A stretch of DNA of 64,000 bases from FEN-1279 sp964400285 (GTDB lineage Bacteria > Bacteroidota > Ignavibacteria > Tepidaquicellales > Tepidaquicellaceae). The notes beneath the pieces are model-generated. The model was not told where the DNA came from and searched no databases. It worked only from the letters and a program-made list of their open reading frames with translations. Of this stretch, positions 34,756-44,183 are shown one piece after another. The stretch covers positions 1 through 64,000 of the forward strand of contig CAYNTK010000003.1 of the NCBI GenBank assembly GCA_964400285.1, in the 5' to 3' direction. Each line of letters begins with the position of its first letter. Within the stretch, counting starts at the first letter, position 1. Made by a program: the position numbers and the translations under genes.

Positions 34756-36737
34756 TATTCTGTGTAATGTTTTATTGGTAAAAGTACAATAAATGTTGTT
34801 CCTGTTCCTAATTCACTTTCAACATTAATTGTTCCTCCATGTTGCTCTATAATTCCATAACTGATTGATAGTCCAAGTCCTGTTCCACTTTCCTTTGTAG
34901 TAAAAAATGGGTCGAAAATTTTATGCTTATTTTCTTCTGAAATTCCTAACCCTGTATCTGCAAATCTAACTTCTATATATTCTCCATTTTCAATAACTCG
35001 TGTACTTATTTTAATTTCTCCACCATTTGGCATTGCATCAGATGCATTTAATATGAAATTAATAAAGACTTGTTGAATTTGGTCCTTATCTGCCATTATT
35101 TCAGGAATATCTTCCGATAAATTCCTCTCGATATTAACATTTTTAAATGAAGTTTGATTCCTAACAAGCAAAACTATATTATCGATTAAATTATTAATAT
35201 TAGTCAAACTCTTCTGTGGTTTCGTTTGCCTTGCAAAATCAAGCAATCGTTTTACAATTTCTCTACATCTGATAGTTTCGTTCACTATAACCTGAACATC
35301 ATCTTTTTTCGAATCACCATCTTTTAAATCTTCCAACAATAAACTCGCATTTGTTAAAATCCCTGTCAATGGATTATTAATTTCATGTGCTACTCCAGCA
35401 GCAAGCTTACCTATTGATGCCAGCTTTTCGGAGCGGAATAATTGTCCGTGTATTTTCTTTAACTCGGATGTTCGCTCCTGTACCTTCTCTTCCATTTTAT
35501 CAGCCCATTCTTCAAGTTCCTTTTTCTCACTTTCGACTTCTTCAGACATCCTATTCAATGCTGTAGCAAGACTATTAACTTCACGCGGAGCTTTCTTAAT
35601 TGTAAATTCAGCACTATAATCACCATTCGAAAATTTATTTGCAACTTCTTCTAATACTCTCAAAGGTGTTGTAATTCTATTTGAAAGCATTATAGCTATT
35701 ACATAAATTATCACCAATACAATCAATGCTATCCCAAGAAAAATTAATATTGTACTTGCAAGTAAATCATTAAATGGTTGTTTTAAAAGACCAACATATA
35801 TCATTCCAATATTATTTCCATCAATATCTTTAATAGGTTCATAAGCACTTATATACCAATCATTTACTACAAATGCATCTCCAATCCATCTTTCTCCTTT
35901 CTCTAATGTTTCATTACATACTTCTTCTGAACCAAGCGTTCCAATCGCAAAACTCCCGTCAAGATTCTTTACATTTGTTGTAATTCTTAAATCTTTGAAA
36001 AATATAGTTACTGTCCCAATTTCCTTCCCTTTATAAATTTCCTTTTCATGAACTATCTCGGTAATTTTGTGGACTAATTCAAAATTTCTATTAAGCAGTA
36101 CACCAGCTATCAAAATTCCTACCATATTTTTATTTTTATCAAAAACAGGAACGGCAGATTTTAATACCATTGCTGAAGTTTCTATAGAATCAGACCTTGT
36201 TTTTGATTTCGGTGTTGGAATAATTTTTAATAATGCTTTTTCAATCAATTCAGGTGATTCTTTTTTAAGTTCATTATAACTCATAATATCCGTTCCTGAA
36301 ATACTTTCTTTTGATTCTAACACTTTTTTAATAAATTTATCATTTCTTATTGTATCACCTTTATTTAATGCATTCCCTCCCCTACTTACTACTATTCCTT
36401 TATTATTCACAATAGTAAAGAAATCTAATTTTTCGGTCATCAAAGTCTGTCTTAACTCTTTCTGAAGTGTATCCGATTGATTTTCGATTAATGATGATAT
36501 AATAAATCCTCTAAGTGCAGTAAGTCTTGTTGTCGCTTCAATTGAAGAAATTTTATTCCTGTATATTTCTTTTGCAGAATTTAAATCTGATATAGTTTTT
36601 GTTTCAGCGCGCTTTATAACTTGGTCATAAATAATTTTCGTCCCTATTATACTTATAATTATTGTCGGTATTAAAATAGATATTGAAAAATATTTTATCA
36701 GATAATGTTGAATACTTTTTATTGTATTTTTTTTCAT
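34755..36737 (-). CDS. Membrane sensor histidine kinase (Cache-HAMP-HisKA-HATPase), NtrB-like
   Basis: 660 aa. Two membrane helices (about 15-35 and 335-360) bracket a large extracytoplasmic Cache-like sensor with segments such as FFTIVNNKGIVVSRGGNALN and IGTVTIFFKDLRITTNV. Next come HAMP (SNRITTPLRVLEEVANKFSN), a coiled coil, the H box GVAHEINNPLTGILTN, the N box and GTGLGLSISYGIIEQHGG. It is partner of the NtrC-type regulator encoded directly downstream (one-base overlap). It probably detects an external small molecule and activates sigma-54 transcription. Confidence 0.93.
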   Translation of the reverse strand: MKKNTIKSIQHYLIKYFSISILIPTIIISIIGTKIIYDQVIKRAETKTISDLNSAKEIYRNKISSIEATTRLTALRGFIISSLIENQSDTLQKELRQTLMTEKLDFFTIVNNKGIVVSRGGNALNKGDTIRNDKFIKKVLESKESISGTDIMSYNELKKESPELIEKALLKIIPTPKSKTRSDSIETSAMVLKSAVPVFDKNKNMVGILIAGVLLNRNFELVHKITEIVHEKEIYKGKEIGTVTIFFKDLRITTNVKNLDGSFAIGTLGSEEVCNETLEKGERWIGDAFVVNDWYISAYEPIKDIDGNNIGMIYVGLLKQPFNDLLASTILIFLGIALIVLVIIYVIAIMLSNRITTPLRVLEEVANKFSNGDYSAEFTIKKAPREVNSLATALNRMSEEVESEKKELEEWADKMEEKVQERTSELKKIHGQLFRSEKLASIGKLAAGVAHEINNPLTGILTNASLLLEDLKDGDSKKDDVQVIVNETIRCREIVKRLLDFARQTKPQKSLTNINNLIDNIVLLVRNQTSFKNVNIERNLSEDIPEIMADKDQIQQVFINFILNASDAMPNGGEIKISTRVIENGEYIEVRFADTGLGISEENKHKIFDPFFTTKESGTGLGLSISYGIIEQHGGTINVESELGTGTTFIVLLPIKHYTE

Positions 36738-36801
36738 AACTCTTTCCTTATTTTTAATAATTATCTCCTCTATGAAAATAAAAATTTTTAGCCTATATGT
36801 A

Positions 36802-38193
36802 TTAAGTTTGTCTTTTTAAAGATACTTTAAAACAAGTCCCTTGACCGTTTTTGTCGGCCAACCTTGAAGGGCTCTTAAATGTTATTTTACCTCCATGCAG
36901 CTCTACAACCTGCTTAACAACTGAAAGCCCTAAACCTGTCCCTTCATAACTTTTATGCTTTACATTAGATGCTCTGAAAAACTCATTGAAAATTTTCCCT
37001 TGGTCCTTTTCGGGAATTCCTATCCCGTTATCACAAATTTCGACCTGTATTTCATCCAAACTTTTCCCATCCTCTATAACTATCTCTACATTCCCACCTG
37101 CATTTGTATATTTTATCGCATTTCCAATTAAATTAGAAAAAGCAAGCTCGAGCAATGAGTAATCTCCCTTTATAATATCTTTCATAGTTGTTAAATCATA
37201 AAAATTAATCCCAATTCGCATATAATCCGCCTGAACTTTTTTCTTCGAAATTATTTTATGTATTAATTCAATTATATCTACATCTTCATATTTTATTCCT
37301 GTCTGAAGTTTTAATTTTGATATACTCAAAACATCATTAATTATCTGTATCGCTTCGTCAGTTCTTGCTCTTGCCCTGACAAGTTTTTCTTTCGTCTGTG
37401 GATTTATTGCTCCTGTGTAACCTTCAAGTATTATATCATGATAAGACTGAACCGAAGATAATGGAGATTTAATTTCATGAACAATACCAATCGTATATTT
37501 TTGCTTAACTGCTTCTGCCTCTCTAAGTTTTTCGTATGCAACTTTAAGTTTCTGACCGCTTATATAGTGTGAGTGGGCAATAGAATTCGCAAAAAAAACA
37601 CTAACAACCATTGTTATACCAAATGTAGTTGAAAACAAAAGAACATAGTCAAGTTCATTATATATAGAAAAACTGAGTAACCCTCCAAACTTGTGATGAG
37701 GTATAACCATAAAATATTCTAATAGTGATGCTATAAAAAAACAAATTACGGTTAATCCAGCAATAGAATAAATTACAAAACCTGATAATATTAAACTGCC
37801 TATAATCATATGGAATATAAAAAAAATATAAAAAGGACTTTCTATTCCTCCAGTATAATATATTACTGCAGCAAGCGATATCTGATCGGCAAGGATTTGA
37901 AGCAAAGATATATGCATCGGATTAAATCGTTCAGGGTCGTTTTTAACAAATGATGTATTTATTAAAAAGTTAAATAGTAAATTATATAATAGAATAAGTA
38001 CTGAAATTATTATCAATGCATTGAACTGCTGCCTACTAAATTCTAATTTTAACAGTTGTGAAGAAATAATAATAAAAGATGCTAACGCAATAGCAACAAA
38101 GTATCTTAACTTTATAATCCATTTGTTCCTATTAATCAACAAAGACCAGAGTTGCTCAAAGTCGTAAGTGTATGATGGAATTAATCCTAGCAT
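36802..38193 (-). CDS. Membrane histidine kinase with multi-helix N-terminal sensor
   Basis: 463 aa. Five or six N-terminal hydrophobic helices (about 28-205) form an integral membrane sensor without a large periplasmic domain. The cytoplasmic part has the H box GIVHEIKSPLSSVQSYH, the N box NLIGNAIKYTNAGG, DNGIGIPEKDQGKIF and GTGLGLSVVKQVVELHGG. No receiver gene is its clear private partner; it may phosphorylate the NtrC-type or the two-receiver regulator. It lies between the hyp genes and the Cache kinase, on the same strand. Confidence 0.9.
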   Translation of the reverse strand: MLGLIPSYTYDFEQLWSLLINRNKWIIKLRYFVAIALASFIIISSQLLKLEFSRQQFNALIIISVLILLYNLLFNFLINTSFVKNDPERFNPMHISLLQILADQISLAAVIYYTGGIESPFYIFFIFHMIIGSLILSGFVIYSIAGLTVICFFIASLLEYFMVIPHHKFGGLLSFSIYNELDYVLLFSTTFGITMVVSVFFANSIAHSHYISGQKLKVAYEKLREAEAVKQKYTIGIVHEIKSPLSSVQSYHDIILEGYTGAINPQTKEKLVRARARTDEAIQIINDVLSISKLKLQTGIKYEDVDIIELIHKIISKKKVQADYMRIGINFYDLTTMKDIIKGDYSLLELAFSNLIGNAIKYTNAGGNVEIVIEDGKSLDEIQVEICDNGIGIPEKDQGKIFNEFFRASNVKHKSYEGTGLGLSVVKQVVELHGGKITFKSPSRLADKNGQGTCFKVSLKRQT

Positions 38194-38280
38194 TTTCCTC
38201 GAAAAATTATTTTACAATATAATAAGGAAATCCATAACTTTTTTAAATATAGCAATTGCTTACTTCAAAATAAATAGCTT

Positions 38281-39345
38281 TTAGCAAATCCTCGGCAACT
38301 GTTCCCCGCTAAGCATATCTATAATCCTTGTTGCTCCTATTATACTTTTCAATGTTACAAGACCATTTGATTTTTTCCTTTTTACTTCTCCTATTACTGA
38401 AGCAAATTTCCCGTTCTCTTCCTCTTTCAAAATTTTCAGCGTCTCTTCAGCATCCGTTTTTTTTACAATCGCAATAAACCTTCCTTCGTTTGCCACATAA
38501 ATCGGGTCGAAGCCGAGAATTTCGCATACTCCTCTCACCTCTTCGATTACATTAATCGATTTTTCTTCTACTTCGATTTCGACATTGGCTTTAGATGCAA
38601 TCTCGTTTAAAGCACTACCGAGTCCTCCGCGTGTCAAATCCCTTAAACAGTGAACTTCGATTCCTGATTCGAGTAATTTTTTTACAATACTATTTAACGG
38701 TGCACAATCGCTTTTAATATTACTTTCGAAATCGAGATTTTCCCTCGAAGTCATAATGGCAATTCCATGCCTGCCTATATCACCGCTTAGTAAAATCGCG
38801 TCACCTTCTTTAACGTTCGATGGTGAAATGTTTATACCTTCTTTTACAATGCCAATACCCGCAGTGTTAATAAATATCCCATCACCTTTACCTTTATCTA
38901 CTACTTTTGTATCTCCAGTTATTATCTTAATTCCCGTTTTATCGCATGCGTTTTTTATAGAGATAATAATTTTTTCCAAATCTTTAATTAAAAATCCTTC
39001 TTCAAGAATCAGTCCAAGACTCAGATACATCGGTTTCGCTCCGCACATAGCTAAATCATTTACTGTGCCGTAAACTGCAAGCTCTCCAATATCACCTCCG
39101 GGAAAGAAAATCGGATTCACCACATAAGAATCCGTAGAGAAAGCAAGCTTGTGTCCCTCTATACTAAAAACCGCACCGTCGTGTTTTTCATCTATAAAAT
39201 TATTCGAGAGGTACTGAATGAACATTTTTTCGATCAGGTTATTCATCAGTTTACCTCCACCGCCGTGAGCCATAGTAACTGCATCGTAATCGCCAAAAGG
39301 TAAAGGGCAATTCATTTTTTCGAATATGTTTTTTTCTGAATTCAT
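38281..39345 (-). CDS. hypE: Hydrogenase maturation factor HypE
   Basis: 354 aa. It is an AIR-synthase/ThiL-like ATPase that converts a carbamoyl group on its C-terminal Cys to the nitrile used for the Fe(CN)2CO centre. The start shows MAHGGGGKLMNNLIEKMF, with the later GDIGELAVYGTVNDLAMCGA and HCLRDLTRGGLGSALNEIA motifs. The protein ends in LPRIC, which carries the essential terminal Cys. It is the last gene of the hypABFCDE run, separated from hypD by 118 bp that include a repeat-like inverted sequence. Confidence 0.97.
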   Translation of the reverse strand: MNSEKNIFEKMNCPLPFGDYDAVTMAHGGGGKLMNNLIEKMFIQYLSNNFIDEKHDGAVFSIEGHKLAFSTDSYVVNPIFFPGGDIGELAVYGTVNDLAMCGAKPMYLSLGLILEEGFLIKDLEKIIISIKNACDKTGIKIITGDTKVVDKGKGDGIFINTAGIGIVKEGINISPSNVKEGDAILLSGDIGRHGIAIMTSRENLDFESNIKSDCAPLNSIVKKLLESGIEVHCLRDLTRGGLGSALNEIASKANVEIEVEEKSINVIEEVRGVCEILGFDPIYVANEGRFIAIVKKTDAEETLKILKEEENGKFASVIGEVKRKKSNGLVTLKSIIGATRIIDMLSGEQLPRIC

Positions 39346-39376
39346 TTTAAAATCTTTTATTTATTCACTTCGTTTT

Positions 39377-39460
39377 TCTTCGTGTTACTTCGTTAAACCT
39401 TCGTGTTCCTCTGTGAAATGCTTTCAATATCACGAAGGTAACACAAAGATTCACAGAGAA
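39377..39460. repeat. Inverted dispersed-type repeat between hypD and hypE
   Basis: The left part (39377-39418) reads CTTCGTGTTACTTCG ... CCTTCGTGTTCCTCTGTGAA. The right part (39431-39460) reads CACGAAGGTAACACAAAGAT and then TCACAGAGAA, roughly its reverse complement. The TCTGTG/CTTCGTG wording resembles the repeat at 1-183. It could fold into a hairpin in the hyp transcript. Confidence 0.65.
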
Positions 39461-39463
39461 TTT

Positions 39464-40555
39464 TTACAATTTCTTTTCTTTATATAAAAAGTACGCCGAG
39501 CATGCACCTTCCGAAGAAACCATCGTTGCACCAAGCGGATGCTCGGGAGTGCATATCTTCCCAAATGCAGAACAGTCGCAGGGTTTCTTCAATCCCTGAA
39601 GTATCAATCCACTTATGCATTCACTCGATTCTTCCACTTCATAATTTATAACTCCGAATTTTATTTCCGCATCATATTCTTTGTACTTATCTTTTATCTT
39701 AAAGCCACTCTTCTCTATCTCACCAATCCCTCTCCATTTCCTGTTGCATACTTCAAACACTTCATACATAATTTCCTGTGCCTTTTTATTCCCTTCTCTT
39801 AAAACGACTCTCGAATACTGGTTTTCCACATTGTTTTTATTTTCTTCGAGTTGTTTTACACACATATAAATTCCCTGCAAAATATCATTTGGTTCAAAAC
39901 CCGTTACCACAATAGGTACCTTATATTTTTCTGCGATTGCTTCATATTCATAAAAACCCATAACGGTGCACACATGCCCTGCCGCAAGAAATCCCTGAAC
40001 CTGATTATTTTTAGAACTCAATATCGCTTCTATCGCAGGCGGAACAAGTACATGCGAAACGAGAACAGAAAAATTTTTTACTCTTTGTTGCGACGCAAGA
40101 TATATTGCCTGCGCATTTGGCGGTGCGGTTGTCTCAAATCCAACCGCAAAAAAAACTATCTCTTTTTCAGGATTTTGTTTTGCAATATTTACCGCATCGA
40201 CAGGTGAATATACAATCCTTACATCAAATCCCGATGCCTTAACTTTGAGCAAATCTGTTTTCGAACCCGGTACCCTGAGCATATCACCAAATGAACAAAA
40301 AATTACATCAGGACTCGAAGCAATCTCTATTGCCTTATCTATTTTTTCGATTGGCGTAACACACACCGGACACCCAGGACCATGTATAAGATTTATTTCT
40401 TTCGGAATCAATTCATCTATCCCATATTTTACAATTGAATGTGTCTGTCCCCCGCAAATCTCCATAACGTTCCAATGTTTCGTTGTTATTTTTTGAATTG
40501 TATCCAGATAGTTTTTCGCATCTTCCGAATTCCTGTATTCATCTATATACTTCAT
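39464..40555 (-). CDS. hypD: Hydrogenase maturation factor HypD
   Basis: 363 aa, the normal length. It is the Fe-S scaffold on which Fe(CN)2CO is assembled with HypC. Signature motifs are MEICGGQTHSIVKYGID, HGPGCPVCVTP, FAVGFETTAPPNAQAIY and the C-terminal Cys-rich part CDCSAFGKICTPEHPLGATMVSSEGACSA-like, which provides the [4Fe-4S] ligands. It overlaps hypC by 4 bases, fitting their physical partnership. Confidence 0.97.
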   Translation of the reverse strand: MKYIDEYRNSEDAKNYLDTIQKITTKHWNVMEICGGQTHSIVKYGIDELIPKEINLIHGPGCPVCVTPIEKIDKAIEIASSPDVIFCSFGDMLRVPGSKTDLLKVKASGFDVRIVYSPVDAVNIAKQNPEKEIVFFAVGFETTAPPNAQAIYLASQQRVKNFSVLVSHVLVPPAIEAILSSKNNQVQGFLAAGHVCTVMGFYEYEAIAEKYKVPIVVTGFEPNDILQGIYMCVKQLEENKNNVENQYSRVVLREGNKKAQEIMYEVFEVCNRKWRGIGEIEKSGFKIKDKYKEYDAEIKFGVINYEVEESSECISGLILQGLKKPCDCSAFGKICTPEHPLGATMVSSEGACSAYFLYKEKKL

Positions 40556-40785
40556 TCAATATCTCCGATTTGCTTTAGGTATTCAAGAGATTTTTTCGCT
40601 TCTTCCTCATCTATTATATTAAGAGCAAATCCAACGTGAACAATTACATAATCTCCAATCTTTGCTTCAGGCACAAATGAAATATTAATATCTTTCACAG
40701 CTCCGCCAAAGCTAACTTTAGCGGTTCTCGTTAAACTATCTTGTTCCGTTATCTCAAGAATTTTTCCGGGTACGGCTAAACACAT
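40552..40785 (-). CDS. hypC: Hydrogenase maturation chaperone HypC
   Basis: 77 aa. The N-terminus MCLAVPGKI carries the essential Cys2 that holds the iron moiety together with HypD. The remainder (GDYVIVHVGFALNIIDEEEA) matches the OB-fold family. It is encoded between hypF (11 bases upstream) and hypD (4-base overlap). Confidence 0.97.
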   Translation of the reverse strand: MCLAVPGKILEITEQDSLTRTAKVSFGGAVKDINISFVPEAKIGDYVIVHVGFALNIIDEEEAKKSLEYLKQIGDIE

Positions 40786-40796
40786 AATTTTACTTT

Positions 40797-43058
40797 TTAT
40801 TTTTCATTAAAATAAGAAAAATATGCAATTTGTCCTAATGAAATCCCACCGTCATTCGCAGGGACTTCCTTATTCCAAAAAACATTATATCCGTTTTCTT
40901 TTAATTTTAAAATTGAATTTTCCAGCAAATATTTATTCTGAAAACACCCTCCGCTTAAAACAACATTTTTTTCGTTAATTATTTTTGCTATTCGTATAAT
41001 AGCATTAATCAATGCATTATGAAATTTAACGGAAATCAAATTCGATGATACTTTGTTTTCTTTATCCTCGATAATCTGTATCATTAATTTCCTCCAATCC
41101 AAAATTATTATTTCATTTTCCCCTTTTAATATTTCAAAATCATAATAGTCTTCTGTATAATATCCATCGGTTAAAAATTCAAGCTCCATTGCCGCCTGTC
41201 CTTCGAAATTAACTCTTTGCCTGATATTTAAAATTGAAGCAACAGCATCGAACAACCTACCAACACTCGAGCATACGGGTGAATTGATATTGCTCTCAAC
41301 CATTTGTAATAAAATCTTAGATTCTTTTTCGGTAATATCATAATGAAAAATCTCTAACGTATCTACACCAAAAATTTCATATAAAATCCCAAACGCAACT
41401 TTGTAAATATCTTTGAAAGAACTTTCGCCTCCCGGAAGTTTGAATTGCTTCAAACTTGCAACTCTCGTAATTTTATTTTTCCCTGCAAGAAAAAATTCTC
41501 CCCCCCAGATTGTTTTATCTTCACCAAAACCCGCACCATCAAATGCTATTCCAAGAACAGGCTCTTTTATATCGTTTTCGGAAATTACCGAAAGTATATG
41601 TGCTTTATGATGCTGAACATTAATAATATCTGAATATTTTTCATTCACATATTTTGTGGAAATATAATCGGGATGTAAATCACATATCACTGCTTCCGGT
41701 TCAATTTTATATACCTCTTTAAATTTTTCGATTGTATTGAGAAAGCTGTTATATGATTCAAGTGTTTCAAGGTCTCCTATATGCTGACTTATAAAAACTT
41801 CACTCCCTTTTGACACCGCAATTGTATTTTTTAAATGCCCGCCGACTGATAAAATATGTTTATCATTTTGATTTCCCGAAATCACAGGCATTGGTGCATA
41901 ACCTCTGGCTCGCCTTAATAAAACTTTTTCACCTAAAATAATTCTTGCTATCGAATCATCTACATGCCTGTATATAGGTCTGTTGTGAATAAGGAATAAA
42001 TCGGCAATGTCTTTTAATCGCACTAACGCATCTTTTTCATCGATGCAAATCGGCTCTTCCGCAAGATTTCCACTTGTAGCTACGATTGGCGTTTTTAAAT
42101 TTCTCATTAAAATATGATGTAGCGGAGTATAAGGAAGCATTATCCCAAGATTTGGATTAAACGGGGCAACTTCTCGTGAAACCTTACAATCACTTTTTTT
42201 CTTAAGCAATACGATTGGTGATTGTACGGATAATAATAAATTTTCTTCTTCTCTTGATAAATTGCAATCATATTTTACACTATTTAAATCGGAATACATT
42301 AATGCAAATGGTTTCTCCTCACGGTTTTTCCTTTTTCGCAATCTCTTTATCGCTTCATCGTTCATTGCATCGACTACAAGATGAAATCCGCCTAATCCTT
42401 TAATGGCGAGTATTTTCCCTTCTTTAATTGCTTTTGCAGTATCTAATATCGCATCATTTTTTAGAGAAATTACTTCACCTGAAGAATTCCATAATTCAAT
42501 GTGCGGACCGCATACAGGACATGCATTTGGTTGTGCGTGAAATCTCCTGTCTTTTGGATTTTCATATTCGGCTTCGCATTCGGGACACATAGAAAAATTT
42601 CTCATCGTCGTCCTTGCTCTATCGTAAGGAAGAGATTCAATAATAGAGAAACGAGGACCACAATTTGTGCAATTCGTAAAAGGATAAAGATAGCGTCTGT
42701 TTTCTGTATTAAATATTTCATCGAGACAATCACTGCACGTTGCTATATCGGGAAGAACAATTGCATTAGGTAAACCGCTTAAATCACTTTTCTCGATTTT
42801 AAATTCTTTATAATTAATTAAAGGAAGTTTTTCGACACAAATACTTTGAATTAATGATACTGGAGGTTTTTCTTTTGTAATTCTCTCGGTAAATATCTCA
42901 AGTAATTTTTGTTCGCCTTCTGCCTCGATTATTACTCCTTGCTGTGTATTTGAAACATAACCTCTTAATCCAAGCGACTCCGCCATATTAAAAATAAATG
43001 GTCTGAATCCTACACCCTGTACCGCACCTTTAATTATTATTTTTATTCGATGAGCCAA
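40797..43058 (-). CDS. hypF: Carbamoyltransferase HypF
   Basis: 753 aa. Domains in order: acylphosphatase (IIIKGAVQGVGFRPFIFNMA), two zinc fingers (ATCSDCLDEIF ... CTNCGPRFS and MCPECEAEYE ... CPVCGPH), a YrdC-like carbamoyl-adenylate domain (LAIKGLGGFHLVVDA; ATSGNLAEEPI) and a Kae1-like C-terminal domain (VQHHKAHILSVI; GIAFDGAGFG; LSGGCFQNKYLLE). It makes the thiocarboxamide on HypE from carbamoyl phosphate. Full length, with no disruption. It lies 29 bases after hypB. Confidence 0.97.
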   Translation of the reverse strand: MAHRIKIIIKGAVQGVGFRPFIFNMAESLGLRGYVSNTQQGVIIEAEGEQKLLEIFTERITKEKPPVSLIQSICVEKLPLINYKEFKIEKSDLSGLPNAIVLPDIATCSDCLDEIFNTENRRYLYPFTNCTNCGPRFSIIESLPYDRARTTMRNFSMCPECEAEYENPKDRRFHAQPNACPVCGPHIELWNSSGEVISLKNDAILDTAKAIKEGKILAIKGLGGFHLVVDAMNDEAIKRLRKRKNREEKPFALMYSDLNSVKYDCNLSREEENLLLSVQSPIVLLKKKSDCKVSREVAPFNPNLGIMLPYTPLHHILMRNLKTPIVATSGNLAEEPICIDEKDALVRLKDIADLFLIHNRPIYRHVDDSIARIILGEKVLLRRARGYAPMPVISGNQNDKHILSVGGHLKNTIAVSKGSEVFISQHIGDLETLESYNSFLNTIEKFKEVYKIEPEAVICDLHPDYISTKYVNEKYSDIINVQHHKAHILSVISENDIKEPVLGIAFDGAGFGEDKTIWGGEFFLAGKNKITRVASLKQFKLPGGESSFKDIYKVAFGILYEIFGVDTLEIFHYDITEKESKILLQMVESNINSPVCSSVGRLFDAVASILNIRQRVNFEGQAAMELEFLTDGYYTEDYYDFEILKGENEIIILDWRKLMIQIIEDKENKVSSNLISVKFHNALINAIIRIAKIINEKNVVLSGGCFQNKYLLENSILKLKENGYNVFWNKEVPANDGGISLGQIAYFSYFNEK

Positions 43059-43087
43059 TAAATATTTTTATTGATAAAACTAAAAAT

Positions 43088-43738
43088 CTATTTTTTGATA
43101 TTCCCCAAAATCCATTTGCACCAATTCTCGATTCCATCCCCCGTCGTACAGGAAGTTTCGAATATCTTAAGTTTCGGATTAATACTTAATGCATTATTCT
43201 TTAAATTATTAATATTGCAATCTACATATGGTAGCAAGTCAATTTTATTTATTATTAATATCGAAGAATTAATAAACATCTTCGGATACTTAAGCGGTTT
43301 GTCATCTCCTTCAGTCGTGCTTAATAACACTACTTTCATATCCTCGCCAAGGTCGTATCCCGCTGGACAGACAAGATTCCCAACGTTTTCTATGACAAGA
43401 AAATGTATTTTCCCAAGTTCAATATTTTCCAGTGCATCCTTTACCAATTTAGCCTCGAGATGGCATCCTCCATTTGTAACGATTTGAACAATTGGCACGT
43501 CATATCTCTCAACCCTCTTTGCATCAAAATCGGTCTGGACATCTCCCTCAATTACAGCTATACTAATTTTTCCTTTTAGTTCTTCGATTGTTCTCTCCAA
43601 TAAACTCGTCTTTCCCGAACCGGGCGAACTTACAACATTTATCACAAAAATATCATTTCTTTTAAACTTTTCTCTTATTTGAGCCGCAAGCTCATCGTTC
43701 TTTTCAAGGACTTTCCTTTCGATTGTAATTATACTCAT
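43088..43738 (-). CDS. hypB: Hydrogenase nickel-insertion GTPase HypB
   Basis: 216 aa. The G1 motif is VVSSPGSGKTSLLE. Conserved metal-site residues lie in QIVTNGGCHLEAKLV and VENVGNLVCPAGYDLG, and NKIDLLP is the G4 motif. There is no His-rich N-terminal nickel store, so it is the minimal type. It acts with HypA to deliver nickel to the large subunit. The gene is 17 bases downstream of hypA. Confidence 0.97.
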   Translation of the reverse strand: MSIITIERKVLEKNDELAAQIREKFKRNDIFVINVVSSPGSGKTSLLERTIEELKGKISIAVIEGDVQTDFDAKRVERYDVPIVQIVTNGGCHLEAKLVKDALENIELGKIHFLVIENVGNLVCPAGYDLGEDMKVVLLSTTEGDDKPLKYPKMFINSSILIINKIDLLPYVDCNINNLKNNALSINPKLKIFETSCTTGDGIENWCKWILGNIKK

Positions 43739-43755
43739 ATTTTTAAATTATTTTA

Positions 43756-44097
43756 TTATTCTAATTCTACATTTATTATTTGCATATCCGTACCCGAAAT
43801 TATTTTCGTATTATTTGAACCACACTTTTCACAATATCTTATTCCCATATTATTTGATGTCTCTGATTTGCATTCATTACATAATAATACGAAAGGTATT
43901 TTTTTAATCTCCATTTTTGAACCTTCGAGTAAAGTATCGGTCTTTATTACATCAAAGCAATACTGTAATGATTCGGATATGATGCCCGAAAATTCCCCTA
44001 CTTCGAGAAAAATTGTTTTTACCTTTCTCAAATCTTTTTCAGGTACATTCTCTTTAATAATTTCGATAATATTTTGTGCTACAGATAATTCATGCAT
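43756..44097 (-). CDS. hypA: Hydrogenase nickel metallochaperone HypA
   Basis: 113 aa. The N-terminus MHELSVAQNI has the nickel-binding His2. The zinc site is CNECKSETSNNMGIRYCEKC, with the usual two CxxC pairs. It is the first gene of the hyp run (A-B-F-C-D-E), all on the minus strand. The operon promoter should lie in the 86 bp upstream; no strong consensus was seen there. Confidence 0.96.
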   Translation of the reverse strand: MHELSVAQNIIEIIKENVPEKDLRKVKTIFLEVGEFSGIISESLQYCFDVIKTDTLLEGSKMEIKKIPFVLLCNECKSETSNNMGIRYCEKCGSNNTKIISGTDMQIINVELE

Positions 44098-44183
44098 AAT
44101 ATTGTCAAAATACTTTTAAATTTTATCATTCTCAATGTTTTTTGATTTCGCCATTGAAAAGTTGTTAGAATGGAATTTAGAGG

